From positions 1 to 48,281 of the forward strand of contig CAMNPT010000001.1 of NCBI GenBank assembly GCA_946548575.1: 48,281 nucleotides of DNA. The letters are read 5' to 3'. This DNA comes from an uncultured Clostridium sp. (GTDB lineage Bacteria > Bacillota > Clostridia > TANB77 > CAG-508). The translations under genes were made by a program, and so were the position numbers. Positions 7,200-17,467 of the stretch are shown one piece after another. Each line of letters starts with the position of its first letter. Within the stretch, counting starts at the first letter, position 1. Under the pieces are notes generated by a model, which saw only the letters and a list, made by a program, of their open reading frames with translations, was not told the DNA's origin and searched no databases.

Positions 7200-8879
7200 C
7201 TATCTTTCACTTATAACTACTCTATATATTATTCCTGTATCTTGATCTCTTTCAAAATCGACTCTATATTCTTTATCATCTTTTACATCATCTTTTATAA
7301 ATGCAATATTTTGTTCACTTGAGTCATATTCTTTACCATTAAAGTTTATTTCTTTTATTTTTTTATCATCATCTTCTGCTTCTTCATTGTTTAATTGTAT
7401 TGTAGATAATAAACCTTTTATTGTCTGATGTGATTGTTTTGTTGCTTCATATAACTCGTATTTTTTATTAAAGTTCGTAATTTCTTCTTCATTTACTTGG
7501 TTTGCCTCATCTCTCATACGACTTAATGAACTTGATTGATTTTGTATAGATAATATTGGAGCTAGAATTCCATCTATAAATGGATTACTGTTTTCTTCTA
7601 GTCCAACTTCTTCCATTTGTTCTTTATTTACAATTTGTATTCTTTCTATAACTTTATTTAAAAAATCTGAAATTTGCTTATTATCAAAATCAGTTAATAT
7701 TATTGAATTTTCTTCATTAAAATCTTCTATATTAGAACTTTCAACAAAATTAATATTATCATTTATTTGATATTTGTATTTTTCTTCTTCTGTTTCTATT
7801 CCTATAACATATTGTTCATTTATAGTTTGCATACTTGATATTCCAGAAAAATTACAATTAAAATATATTTTTGCTGTTTTATTATCTTCATTTGATTCTA
7901 GTGCTATTTGATATTTAATGTCTCCAGCATTTTCGACTTTTTCAAAATCAATTTTATAATTATTTGTTGCCAAAACTAGTCTGACAACTTTTCTTCTTTT
8001 AGTATATACTGTTAGTTCTATTTTTTCTTCATTAAAAGTTGTTTCACTTTCTAATTCTTTTATATAATCTTCTAAATTATTTGGTGTTATTTTTGCTGAA
8101 TTTTTTACTATTTTAAGATATTCGTTTATCTTATCTAGTGTAGATTGATCATCTTTTAATTTTTCAAATATTTTTGTAACTACATTTTTTAATTCTTCAC
8201 CTGTTAGTGTTAGTCTATATCCGTTTGCTTCATTTTCATTAACTTTTGAGAATTTTTCTTCTTTTAATTCGTTTTTTAATATATCTATATATGTATTTTT
8301 TATACGCTCTTTATCTTCATCTGTTAATTCTACATTTTTTATTTCTTGAATTTTTTCTATTCCTATTAGTGAATCTTCAGCGCTTGATATTTCTGTATTT
8401 TCAAATATATTGTCTGTCTTTTGGGTGTCAACTGCTAAAAATTTATTTCCTACAAATTTTGTTTGTAATCCAATTATTGTATTATTTTTTATAAATTGTA
8501 GTGGGAAAAATACAGATTCTGAGTAGTTTAAATTTATATCTTGTTTCATTTTGGAATTTTTATTATCTACTTGTCCAGAAAATGTAATATTATATTTATT
8601 TAAACTTGATGGTGTATCCTCATCAGCACCTATATTCATTGTATATGTACCATTATTTTCATAAGGTGTATTTTTTTTCTTATCTAAATATTCTATTAAT
8701 TTATTATTTACTATACCATTTTGAGAATTAAATATGCTTGTTGAATATTTAAAAAATAAGTTTTTATTATTTTTAAATAAATCTGTTGCAATAAAAGCAT
8801 AAGCTATTCCTGCAATTAGTATTATTACTAGTAAAATTATTATTGATATTAATAAAATTTTATTTTTCTTTTGATTCAT
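7200..8879 (-). CDS. Uncharacterised single-pass membrane-anchored protein
   Basis: A 559-residue protein not recognised by family. Residues 1-6 are polar and basic, followed by a strong hydrophobic helix (about residues 7-31). The remaining roughly 525 residues are hydrophilic, lysine- and glutamate-rich, and predicted outside the membrane. Beta-type stretches occur around residues 80-130 and 270-370, and a charged helical segment near 420-500. No cysteine pair, lipobox or catalytic motif is visible. ATG 8879 has TAGGAGT upstream. It lies just downstream of yebC and ends at a strong terminator. An extracytoplasmic sensor or cell-wall-associated protein is possible, but this is only a guess. 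Confidence 0.75.
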   Translation of the reverse strand: MNQKKNKILLISIIILLVIILIAGIAYAFIATDLFKNNKNLFFKYSTSIFNSQNGIVNNKLIEYLDKKKNTPYENNGTYTMNIGADEDTPSSLNKYNITFSGQVDNKNSKMKQDINLNYSESVFFPLQFIKNNTIIGLQTKFVGNKFLAVDTQKTDNIFENTEISSAEDSLIGIEKIQEIKNVELTDEDKERIKNTYIDILKNELKEEKFSKVNENEANGYRLTLTGEELKNVVTKIFEKLKDDQSTLDKINEYLKIVKNSAKITPNNLEDYIKELESETTFNEEKIELTVYTKRRKVVRLVLATNNYKIDFEKVENAGDIKYQIALESNEDNKTAKIYFNCNFSGISSMQTINEQYVIGIETEEEKYKYQINDNINFVESSNIEDFNEENSIILTDFDNKQISDFLNKVIERIQIVNKEQMEEVGLEENSNPFIDGILAPILSIQNQSSSLSRMRDEANQVNEEEITNFNKKYELYEATKQSHQTIKGLLSTIQLNNEEAEDDDKKIKEINFNGKEYDSSEQNIAFIKDDVKDDKEYRVDFERDQDTGIIYRVVISER

Positions 8880-8890
8880 AATAACAACTC

Positions 8891-9610
8891 CTATTCTTCC
8901 CAGTTATGATAAATGTTTGATACATCGTCTAATTCTTCTAGTCTTTCTATTAATCTTTCCATTTTTTCTTGAGCTTTTTCATCTAAACTAACTGTTGTAG
9001 TTGGAACCATTTGCACTTCTGCTTCTAAGAATTCTAATCCAGATTCTTCTAATTTTTCACGAACTGCAGAAAAGTCTGTAGGTTCAGTTGTTATTTCATA
9101 TACTTCTTCTAATGATTCAAAATCTTCTGCACCCGCTTCTAATGCAAGCATCATTAGTTCATCTTCATCCATAGTTGTTGATTGTTTTTCTATTACTATA
9201 ACTCCTTTTTTATTAAACATATATGATACGCAACCTGTTGTTCCTAAATTTCCTCCTGCCTTGTCAAATACATGTCTTACATCTGCTGCTGTTCTGTTTT
9301 TGTTATCTGTTGCAGCTTCAACAATAACAGCAACACCATTTGGTCCATATCCTTCGTATGTCATTTCTTCATAATTTTCATTACTTGTTGATGCCTTTTT
9401 TATTGCATTATTTATTGTATCATTAGGCATATTTGCTGCCTTACATTTTGCAATTACATTTTTTAATTTTGAATTTCCAGCTGGATCTGGTCCTCCTTCT
9501 TTTACTGCTATTAGTAATTCTCTACCTAATTTTGTAAATATTTTTCCTCTTGCTGCATCTGCCTTTCCTTTTTTTGCTTGTATATTATGCCATTTACTGT
9601 GTCCTGACAT
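8891..9610 (-). CDS. yebC: YebC/PmpR family protein
   Basis: A 239-residue protein beginning [20 protein letters not shown], the invariant YebC/PmpR N terminus, with the three-domain family architecture including [12 protein letters not shown] and [20 protein letters not shown]. Members have been described as transcription regulators and, more recently, as ribosome-associated factors that relieve stalling. I chose ATG 9610 because GGAGGAG lies eight bases upstream and the family starts exactly here; ATGs at 9616 and 9637 would only extend it. It is followed 11 bases later by the membrane protein gene. A role in translation is relevant given the unusual CGG decoding seen here, but that link is speculation. 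Confidence 0.95.
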   Translation of the reverse strand: MSGHSKWHNIQAKKGKADAARGKIFTKLGRELLIAVKEGGPDPAGNSKLKNVIAKCKAANMPNDTINNAIKKASTSNENYEEMTYEGYGPNGVAVIVEAATDNKNRTAADVRHVFDKAGGNLGTTGCVSYMFNKKGVIVIEKQSTTMDEDELMMLALEAGAEDFESLEEVYEITTEPTDFSAVREKLEESGLEFLEAEVQMVPTTTVSLDEKAQEKMERLIERLEELDDVSNIYHNWEE

Positions 9611-9713
9611 GTACATCTCCTCCTTTTTACATTTCATACATTATTTTAACATAATTTTTTTATTTTGTGTAGTCATTTTATAAAAAAATACATATTTAGT
9701 TATTTCAATTATT

Positions 9714-9890
9714 TTATTCATAATTTTTTCTATTTTCCATTTCTGTTTCTTTTATTACATCATCATATCCTGTTAGTGCTGCAAATGGTGCAAATTGAGC
9801 AGATCTTGCATACAAAGACATTGGTGGATGTTTTTTTGATGTATGATGTTTTAAATTAATAATATCATCATATTGTCTGTCATATTTCAT
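9714..9890 (-). CDS. Small YolD-like partner of the Y-family polymerase
   Basis: A 58-residue ORF, ATG 9890 with AGGAAG upstream, 12 bases after the stop of the Y-family polymerase gene. It contains [20 protein letters not shown] followed by [10 protein letters not shown]. Short proteins with this [11 protein letters not shown] stretch commonly follow Y-polymerase genes in Clostridia, and the stretch recalls part of the YolD-like family, whose members accompany UmuC-type genes in Bacillus. Its role is unknown; co-transcription with the polymerase suggests a part in damage-induced mutagenesis. The N-terminal assignment to YolD is tentative. Confidence 0.75.
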   Translation of the reverse strand: MKYDRQYDDIINLKHHTSKKHPPMSLYARSAQFAPFAALTGYDDVIKETEMENRKNYE

Positions 9891-9902
9891 AAATATCGCT
9901 TC

Positions 9903-11405
9903 CTAACTTCTATGTCCTCCAATTTGTTTATTTCGTTCAATTGTTGTAGCTCCTTCAATAAAATTTATACCTTTTAAAACTGCATTTTTTCCATATCTTG
10001 ATTTTATATTTAATAATGTTTTTTGCAGTTCTTTTTCCATTTTTTCCTTTTTTCTTTTTTTGTCTAATTCAGCATAATTAACAAATAAATCAATTTGCTC
10101 ATAACTCTTAATATTTTTATAATATTTATCATTTACTACATCTTCTGCTGTAAGATTTATTCTTCTAACAAGTAGATTTTTATTTATTATTCTTTCATAT
10201 AGCTCAACAACAGCATCTGTTATAAGTTTTGTTGAAGATGTTTTATGGTCAATATTTATAGTTCCATGTCCATGTTTTGGAACTTTTCTGCCATAGCGGT
10301 CTAAAGTTATTTCGCCATTATATAATCTATTAATTTCTGGATTTTTTAGATTATCTACATCATATCCTATAGTTAAAACTAATTTACTTGTAATTAAATC
10401 TTTTTTTACTAAGTCTAATGAAAGTTGTTCTGCCATTTCCTTTACTATAGTTTTTGTATCTTCATAATTATATGGACAATGTAATACTTGCCCTGAGCTT
10501 ATACTATTTGTTACAGGTTTATATGATTTTATACTTTTAATAGTACAAGGTTCATATCCCCAAGCATGGTCTATAAGCAATTCTGCATTAATACCAAATA
10601 ACTTATATAGCAATTCTTCATTTCTTTCTGACATTCTTGCAATATCGCCCATTGTAAATATTCCATTTTTCTCTAATTTTTTTGATATACCCTGGCCTAC
10701 TCTCCAAAAATCTGTTATTGGTCTATGACTCCATAAATATTTTCTATATGTTATTTCATCTAATCCTGCTATTCTTACTCCATTTTTATCTGGTTCAATA
10801 TGTTTAGCCATAATATCCATTGCAACCTTGCATAAATATAGATTTGTTCCTATTCCAGCTGTGGCTGTAATTCCTGTTTCTTCATATACATTTTGAACAA
10901 CTCTTGTAACTAATTCTCTTGGTGTTAATTTATATGTTTGTAAATAATTTGTTACATCTATAAATACTTCATCAATAGAGTAAACATATATATCTTCTTC
11001 TGAAAACCATTTTAAATAAATACTATATATTTTTTTACTATAATCCATATAATATTTCATTCGTGGTGGTGCAATTATATAAGTTAATTGTAAATCATTA
11101 TTCTTTTTTAGAGCAATATCATCATAAGATGAACATGTAAATTTATTTCTTGGTGCTTTTAGCTTTCTTTTTTCATTAATCTCATTTACTTTTTGAATTA
11201 CTTCATATAATCTTGCTCTTCCTGATATTCCATATTGTTTTAATGCTGGACTTACTGCTAGGCAAACTGTTTTTTCTGTTCTACTACTATCTGCAACTAC
11301 TAAATTTGTAGTTATTGGATTTAAACCTCGCACTACACATTCTACTGAAGCATAAAAACTTTTTAAATCAATAGAAACATATATTTTTTCATATTTATTA
11401 TTCAC
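9903..11405 (-). CDS. Y-family DNA polymerase (UmuC/DinB-type, translesion)
   Basis: A 500-residue translesion polymerase. Near the N terminus is IYVSIDLKSFYASVECVVRG with the first catalytic Asp, then YVYSIDEVFIDVT with the Asp-Glu pair of the active site, and the TATAGIGTNLYLCKVAMDI and WRVGQGISKKLEKNGI helix-hairpin elements. The little-finger region and a basic C-terminal tail follow. The length is UmuC-like and longer than most DinB proteins. I chose GTG 11405 with AGGTGG upstream; an ATG at 11429 would include the ribosome site in the coding sequence. It has its own promoter with a possible SOS site and is followed by a YolD-like small gene. Confidence 0.93.
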   Translation of the reverse strand: MNNKYEKIYVSIDLKSFYASVECVVRGLNPITTNLVVADSSRTEKTVCLAVSPALKQYGISGRARLYEVIQKVNEINEKRKLKAPRNKFTCSSYDDIALKKNNDLQLTYIIAPPRMKYYMDYSKKIYSIYLKWFSEEDIYVYSIDEVFIDVTNYLQTYKLTPRELVTRVVQNVYEETGITATAGIGTNLYLCKVAMDIMAKHIEPDKNGVRIAGLDEITYRKYLWSHRPITDFWRVGQGISKKLEKNGIFTMGDIARMSERNEELLYKLFGINAELLIDHAWGYEPCTIKSIKSYKPVTNSISSGQVLHCPYNYEDTKTIVKEMAEQLSLDLVKKDLITSKLVLTIGYDVDNLKNPEINRLYNGEITLDRYGRKVPKHGHGTINIDHKTSSTKLITDAVVELYERIINKNLLVRRINLTAEDVVNDKYYKNIKSYEQIDLFVNYAELDKKRKKEKMEKELQKTLLNIKSRYGKNAVLKGINFIEGATTIERNKQIGGHRS

Positions 11406-11437
11406 TTTTGCACCACCTTTACAAAACATTTATTTGC

Positions 11438-11475
11438 ATTATATCACAATATTATTCGTTTGTAAACAGTTGTTT
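11438..11475 (-). promoter_or_regulatory. Promoter of the Y-family polymerase with a possible SOS box
   Basis: TTTACA (11466-11461) and TATAAT (11443-11438) are 17 bases apart on the minus strand. Overlapping the -35 is AAACAACTGTTT (11475-11464), which fits a loose AAAC-N4-GTTT dyad like Gram-positive LexA sites. On the plus strand the direct repeat GTTTGTAAA occurs twice. Promoter confidence is good; LexA control is a guess from gene function. Confidence 0.6.
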
Positions 11476-11489
11476 GTAAATAATTTATT

Positions 11490-14111
11490 TTACTCTGTTC
11501 TTAAAGCTTCTACAGGGTCTTTTTTACTTGCCATCTTTGCTGGAATTAATCCTGCTATTATTGTTAATAACATACTAATAATTACTAATATAACTCCTGC
11601 AACTGGTGGAACCATTGCATGTACATTAACATCAGTTAATGTGTATATTATATTATTTATTGGTATTGTTAGTAAAATTGTTATTCCAATTCCAATTAAT
11701 CCTGCTATAAAACCAACTATAAATGTTTCTGCTTTAAATACTCTTGATACATCTCTTTTTGATGCTCCTATAGCTCTTAATATACCAATTTCCTTTGTTC
11801 TTTCAAGTACAGATATATATGTTATTATACCTATCATTATTGATGATACAATTAATGAAATTGATACAAATGCTATAAGTACATAACTTATTATATTTAC
11901 AATTTGGCTTACTGATTTTATCATAATTCCAACTACATCTGTATAATTAATTACATTTTCTTCTTTTCCATCATCTCTTTGTTTTTGGTTGTAATCTTCA
12001 ATTGCCTTTGATATGTTTTCTTTTGCTTCAAAGTTTTTTGGATATATATTAATTGTGGATGGCTTGTTTAAATCTATTGCTCCTAATTTTTTTAGATTTT
12101 TTTCATAGCTTGAATCTTTATTTTGAGTATATGTTTCCATCATTTTTGCAATTTCTTCACTACTTAAATTTGCCATTGCCATTCTTTGTTCCTGTGTTAA
12201 ATTTGTTGTTGACATTGATTCTTTTTCTTCTTCTGTAGGAAATTTTAATCCTGAAAATACATTTACATCTTTATTTTCTTTTTGTTCTTTTACTATTTCA
12301 GATTCACTTGATTTATTTATTACATATTCTTTAAGATCTTTAGTATAGCCAATAAATCCATCTGTAGATTCACTTAAACCTTCTTTATTTTGTCTTAGTA
12401 TTCCAACTACCTTTATTGATTCTGCATCATTTATCTTATTTTTCATATAATCATTATTATCACTTTTATCAATCCATAATCCATTTTCTTTTGCATAAAA
12501 ATCTGAATTTAATACAAGTTTAAATGATAAATTTAGCAGTTCATCATAAGTATATGATGTTTGTTCTGTTTCTTCATTTTTTTCACCTTTTTGTGCTTTG
12601 TTCCATTTTTCCTTTAATTCTTGTTGGTCTTTTAATCCAAGAGAATAAAGGGTATAGTCACTTATTTCATTTTTTTCATTAAAAACTAAAACTACTTCAT
12701 TATACTTTTTAGGCCAATTTCCTTTAACAAGTTCATATTGTGATTTCAATAAATCCTCATTATCTAGTAATTCTTGCCATACATTTATTTCACTTGTCAT
12801 TTGAGAACCGCCACTCATCATAGATGCCATATCAGATTCACTTCTGGCATCAAAAAAATCACCCATTCCAACTGCATCCATAGCTGTACTTGGATTTACT
12901 CTTATTACTCCATTATCAGTGTTTTCTTTATATAAATTAATGTCTAAATTGTATCCGTAATTTATACTATTACTATTTTTAGTAATTTCATTATCTTCTT
13001 TTTCTATAAATTCTTTTAAATCAGTAAGATTATTTTTTTGCTTTTTGTTAGATAAACTTTCTACCATTTTATTCATTATATCTGCTGAATAAACTTTACC
13101 TTCTTCATAAGTAGATCTATCTTTATCAGTCTCACCCATCATAGCTTCCATCATACTTGACATATCAATTGTTGATTCTTCTATTGTTATTGGGTATGAA
13201 GATAAAGTATCTTCTTCAACTTTTGTAATATAATTTTTAACACCTGTTGAAATTGCCAATATTAATGCTATTCCAATAATACCAATACTTCCAGCAAAAG
13301 AAGTTAATATTGTTCTTCCTTTTTTGGTTAGTAAATTGTTTAGACTTAATCTAAGAGCAGTGAAAAATTTCATATGTCCCATAGGTGAAATAGTCTCTTT
13401 AGATATTTTTTCATTTTTTGTCTGGTTGCTAATGTCAACTGGATTAGAGTCATCTGTTATAACTCCATCTAATATCTTTATAATTCTACTTGAATATTTC
13501 TCTGCTAAATCTGGATTATGTGTAACCATTATAATTAATTTATCTTTTGAAATTTCTTTTAAAATTTCCATAATTTGAACACTAGTTTTTGTATCTAGTG
13601 CCCCTGTTGGTTCATCTGCTAATATTATATCTGGATTATTAACTAATGCTCTTGCAATAGCAACTCTTTGCATCTGTCCTCCAGATAATTGATTAGGTTT
13701 TTTATTCATTTGGTCTTTTAACCCTACATCTTCTAATGCTTTTATTGCTCTTTTTCTTATCTCTTTTTTAGAAACTCCAGAAATTGTTAAAGATAATTCG
13801 ACATTTGACAATACAGTTTGGTGTGAAATTAAATTATAATTTTGAAAGACAAAACCTATAGAATGATTTCTATAAGAATCCCAGTCTCTATCTTTATACT
13901 CTTTAGTTGACTTTCCATTTATAATAAGGTCTCCTGTTGTATATCTATCTAAACCTCCTACTATGTTTAATAAGGTGGTTTTTCCACAACCACTTTGACC
14001 TAATATAGAAACAAATTCTGATTTTCTAAACTCTATACTAATTCCTTTTAATGCTTCAACTTTTGAATCTCCTGTAATATACTCTTTTGTAATATTTTCT
14101 AATTTTAACAT
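11490..14111 (-). CDS. Fused ABC transporter: ATPase plus FtsX-like permease
   Basis: An 873-residue MacB-like protein. Residues 1 to about 225 are an ABC ATPase with Walker A LGQSGCGKTT, signature LSGGQMQRVAIA and Walker B IILADEPTG. A membrane helix follows near residue 270, then a large extracytoplasmic region (about 300-735). Three C-terminal helices have the FtsX-type sequence SVLERTKEIGILRAIGASKR and the late PAKMASKKDPVEALRTE end. Such fusions in Firmicutes export peptides or lipids or transmit envelope stress; the substrate is unknown. ATG 14111 overlaps the copper ATPase stop by one base, with GGAGGA upstream, so it is the last gene of that operon. Confidence 0.93.
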   Translation of the reverse strand: MLKLENITKEYITGDSKVEALKGISIEFRKSEFVSILGQSGCGKTTLLNIVGGLDRYTTGDLIINGKSTKEYKDRDWDSYRNHSIGFVFQNYNLISHQTVLSNVELSLTISGVSKKEIRKRAIKALEDVGLKDQMNKKPNQLSGGQMQRVAIARALVNNPDIILADEPTGALDTKTSVQIMEILKEISKDKLIIMVTHNPDLAEKYSSRIIKILDGVITDDSNPVDISNQTKNEKISKETISPMGHMKFFTALRLSLNNLLTKKGRTILTSFAGSIGIIGIALILAISTGVKNYITKVEEDTLSSYPITIEESTIDMSSMMEAMMGETDKDRSTYEEGKVYSADIMNKMVESLSNKKQKNNLTDLKEFIEKEDNEITKNSNSINYGYNLDINLYKENTDNGVIRVNPSTAMDAVGMGDFFDARSESDMASMMSGGSQMTSEINVWQELLDNEDLLKSQYELVKGNWPKKYNEVVLVFNEKNEISDYTLYSLGLKDQQELKEKWNKAQKGEKNEETEQTSYTYDELLNLSFKLVLNSDFYAKENGLWIDKSDNNDYMKNKINDAESIKVVGILRQNKEGLSESTDGFIGYTKDLKEYVINKSSESEIVKEQKENKDVNVFSGLKFPTEEEKESMSTTNLTQEQRMAMANLSSEEIAKMMETYTQNKDSSYEKNLKKLGAIDLNKPSTINIYPKNFEAKENISKAIEDYNQKQRDDGKEENVINYTDVVGIMIKSVSQIVNIISYVLIAFVSISLIVSSIMIGIITYISVLERTKEIGILRAIGASKRDVSRVFKAETFIVGFIAGLIGIGITILLTIPINNIIYTLTDVNVHAMVPPVAGVILVIISMLLTIIAGLIPAKMASKKDPVEALRTE

Positions 14112-16295
14112 TATATCCTCCTTAATCTTAATGCATTTAAGATAACAGTTAAGCTACTTAATGTCATTGCTAATCCTGCTATCATAGGATTTATTGATAT
14201 TCCTATCGGTTTTAATAAACCAATTGCAATTGGAATCATTAAACTATTATAGAAAAATGCCCAAAATAAGTTTTGTTTTATATTTTTTATTGTTCTTTTA
14301 CTTATTTGTATTAAATCCATTATTTTATTTAAATCATTATTCATAAGTATTACATCTGATGAATCTATTGCTATATCTGTTCCACTATTTATACTTACCC
14401 CAATATCAGCAGTTGCAAGAGCAGGACTATCATTTATTCCATCTCCACACATAATAACATTTTTTCCTTGTTCTTTTAGTTTTTTTATTGTTTCTACTTT
14501 TTTTGATGGTAAAACATTTGATATTATTGTTTTTATTTGCAGTTCTCTTCCTACTATTTCTGCTGTTTGATTATTGTCTCCTGTTAACATTATTGTTTCA
14601 ATTTTATTTTTATTTAATTTTTTTATAATCTCTTTTACATTTTCTCTTACAATATCATTAACTCCAATTATTGCAATTATCTTTAATTCTTTTATTACAT
14701 AAATTATGCTATTCCCCTGTTCTGCTAATTTGTTTTCTTGTTCTTTATATTTATTTTCTATTTGATATTTCTCTAAAATTTTTTCATTTCCTAAAATTAT
14801 TTCTTGATTTTCTACTTTTCCTTTTATTCCTAATCCTGATATATTTTCAAAATCTTCTACACTTAATCCGTTATATTCTTTAAAAGCCTTTGCAATTGGA
14901 TGAGTAGATTTTGATTCTAAACTTCCAACTATTTTTAATAATTCATTTTCTTCTATTTCACTAAAATTTATAATTTCTGAAATTTTTAGTTTTCCGTATG
15001 TTAGTGTTCCTGTTTTATCAAATACTATAGTATCTATTTTTGATGCATTTTCTAGGATTTCACTTTTCTTTACTAAAATCCCCTTATTTGCACATGCTCC
15101 TTCACTTACAACTATTGCAAGAGGTGTTGCTAATCCTAAACTACAAGGACATGCAACTACTAAAACAGTTACAAATGTTTTTATAGCTTCTGGTATTCCC
15201 AACTGTAATAATACATAACCTATTAAACTTAATAAAGCTATCAACATTACTACAGGAACAAAATATCCGCTTACTTTATCTGCTATTTTTGCAATTGGTG
15301 GCTTTGTATTTGTAGCCTCTACTACTAATTTTACAATTTGAGAGATGGTTGATTTTATTCCTATTTTTTCAGCTCTATATTCTATATAACCATCATAATT
15401 TATACTCCCAGCAATTACATTATCTTCTGGTTTTTTAGCTACTGGCTTACTTTCTCCTGTTATAAATGATTCATCAACATGTGTTGTTCCTCTAACTATT
15501 TCACCATCTACTGCAATCCTATCACCTGGGTGACTTATTACAATATCATTTATTTTTATTTGATCTATCGTAACCTCTTTTTCTTCTCCATTTACTTTTA
15601 TAATGGCTTTTTTTGGTGTTATTTGAACCAATTTTTTTATTGCTTCTTTTGTTTTATCTTTCGAAACTCCATCTAGATATCTTCCAAATTTTATAAAAAA
15701 TATAACAATAGCAGCTGATTCAAAATATAAATTATGAACATATTCATTATTTCCTTTTAATACCATTGCCATTCCATATACACTATAAAAAAAACTACTT
15801 AATACACCTATTGCTACTAATGTATCCATATTTGGTGATTTGTGTATTAAATTTTTGTAACCACTTTTTAAAATATCAAAACCATATATCAAAAAAGCAA
15901 TTGCTAATACAAATAAGGTTAAAGTATAATTAATAGGATTCAAACCGCATATTTATATTATTTGGTACTGGAACTCCTACCATTCCTCCCATTGATATAT
16001 ATAACAAAAAAATAGCTAGTATTCCAAAAATAATAAATAGTTTTTTTTCATTTTTACTTTTTTGTTCATCATTTTCATCTAAATATAACCCTGCACTTTT
16101 AAAGCCAGCTTCATCTACAAATTTCTCTAGTTGTTTTCTATTAAGCTTTTTTTCATCATATACTATTAATGCATTAGCCATAACTAGATTTACAACAGCA
16201 CTTTCTATGCCTTCTTGTTTATTTAAATATTTTTCTAATCCATTGGAACAACCGCTACAGGTCATTCCCTCTATTTTTAACATAATTTTTTTCAA
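14111..16295 (-). CDS. copA: Copper-type P1B ATPase (CopA-like), read through a +1 shift at CGG
   Basis: A heavy-metal P-type ATPase of 727 residues once two frames are joined. The first frame starts at TTG 16295 (GAGGGAA upstream) and gives the metal-binding domain with GMTCSGCSNGLEK and membrane helix 1. It then stops at 15930. The second frame holds everything else: NPINYTLTLFVLAIAFLIYG helix, GE(S) actuator loop, VACPCSLGLATP metal site, DKTGTLTYG phosphorylation site, HPIAKA, and CGDGINDSPAL. Skipping the C of CGG 15947-15945 links NINM to G-LNPINYTLTLF with no loss. The CPC motif indicates Cu(I) (or Ag) export. No separate ribosome site precedes the second frame. It follows the flavodiiron gene by two bases. 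Confidence 0.9.
15944..15947 (-). other. CGGT +1 shift site in the copper ATPase gene
   Basis: ATG-CGG-TTT-GAA-TCC-TAT-TAA in the starting frame becomes ATG-(C)-GGT-TTG-AAT-CCT-ATT-AAT after a one-base advance. The decoded residue is number 117, between membrane helices 1 and 2. Unshifted translation ends five codons later at a TAA. Confidence 0.82.
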
Positions 16296-16297
16296 AC

Positions 16298-17452
16298 TTA
16301 TTCCCTCATTTTTTCAACTAAATTTGTTAGCTCTTCTATTGTGTTTTCATTCATTCTCGTTTTTACTGTAACAATTGGTTCTATAATTTCTACATTTTTC
16401 ATTTCAGATATAATTTCTTTCATACATTTTGCCGCCATTGGTGCCCAAGAACCATTTTCTATTAATGCTATTTTTCTGTTTTGGAAATTTTTGTGTTTTA
16501 AATGTCTTAAGAAATTTTCTGTATCTGGGAATAGTCCTGCATCATAAGTTGGTGATGCTATTATCATTTTGTTATATCTAAATGCATCTTCTATAACTTC
16601 TGCCATATCTGCTCTTGCTAAATCATAACAAGCTTTTGGTTCTATTCCTTCTTGTTTCATGATTTTTTCTAATTCTTCTATTACTTTTTTTGTATTTCCA
16701 TGTATTGAGTTGTATGCTATAAATATTCCTTCATCTTCTGGTTCATATTTACTCCAAATATCGTATTTATTTATGTAATATTGTAAATTTTCTGATAATA
16801 TTGGTCCATGTAATGGACAAATTGTTTTTATATCTAAATTTGCAACCTTTTTTAATAATAGTTGTACTTGTGCACCATATTTTCCCACAATATTAAAATA
16901 ATATCTTCTTGCTTCACATGCCCAATCTTCGTCTGTATCTAGTGTTCCAAATTTTCCAAATCCATCTGCTGTAAATAGTATTTTATCAAGTGATTCATAT
17001 GTTACCATTACCTCTGGCCAATGTACCATTGGTGCCATAAAGAATTTTAAATTGTGTTTTCCTAAATTTATTTCTTCACCTTCTGTAATTGGCAATGCAT
17101 TTTCTAGCAATTTACTATCTACAAATTGTGGTAGCATTTCATAGGCTCTTTTACTTAAGATAATTTTTACTTCCGGATATTCTTTGACTAATGCTTCTAT
17201 GTTTGCTGAATGGTCAGGTTCTAAATGTGACACTACTAAATAATATGGTCTTTCTCCATTCAATTCTGCTTTTAAATTTTCCATCCACTCTCTTCCTGCT
17301 CTTTTATCTACTGTATCCATTACTGTTATTTTTTCATCTTTTATTAAATATGAATTATATGACACTCCATTTGGTATTACATATTGACTTTCAAATAAGT
17401 CTAATGTTTTGTCTTGAACTCCTATATATTTAATATCTTTTGATATTTCCAT
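16298..17452 (-). CDS. Flavodiiron protein (FprA-like A-type flavoprotein)
   Basis: A 384-residue cytoplasmic flavodiiron protein that reduces O2 to water and/or NO in anaerobes. The N-terminal metallo-beta-lactamase-like domain carries the diiron ligand motif HLEPDHSANIEALV (about residues 83-96) and later HWPEVMVTYE, FTADGFG and PLHGPILS. The C-terminal flavodoxin domain (from about 245) has IAYNSIHGNTKKVIEEL and a SPTYDAGLFPDTENFL loop for FMN. Length matches the two-domain family (about 390-400). ATG 17452 has AAAGGAGA upstream. It lies in an operon between the spermidine-synthase-like gene and the copper ATPase, so oxidative and metal stress functions are grouped. Confidence 0.95.
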   Translation of the reverse strand: MEISKDIKYIGVQDKTLDLFESQYVIPNGVSYNSYLIKDEKITVMDTVDKRAGREWMENLKAELNGERPYYLVVSHLEPDHSANIEALVKEYPEVKIILSKRAYEMLPQFVDSKLLENALPITEGEEINLGKHNLKFFMAPMVHWPEVMVTYESLDKILFTADGFGKFGTLDTDEDWACEARRYYFNIVGKYGAQVQLLLKKVANLDIKTICPLHGPILSENLQYYINKYDIWSKYEPEDEGIFIAYNSIHGNTKKVIEELEKIMKQEGIEPKACYDLARADMAEVIEDAFRYNKMIIASPTYDAGLFPDTENFLRHLKHKNFQNRKIALIENGSWAPMAAKCMKEIISEMKNVEIIEPIVTVKTRMNENTIEELTNLVEKMRE

Positions 17453-17467
17453 TTATAAATCTCCTTT

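Noticed and set aside
14111..16295. Separate genes for a copper chaperone and a truncated ATPase
   Set aside because: The second frame has no ribosome site at its first ATG (15943), which lies just after the CGG. The join at the CGG gives a continuous pump with normal helix spacing.
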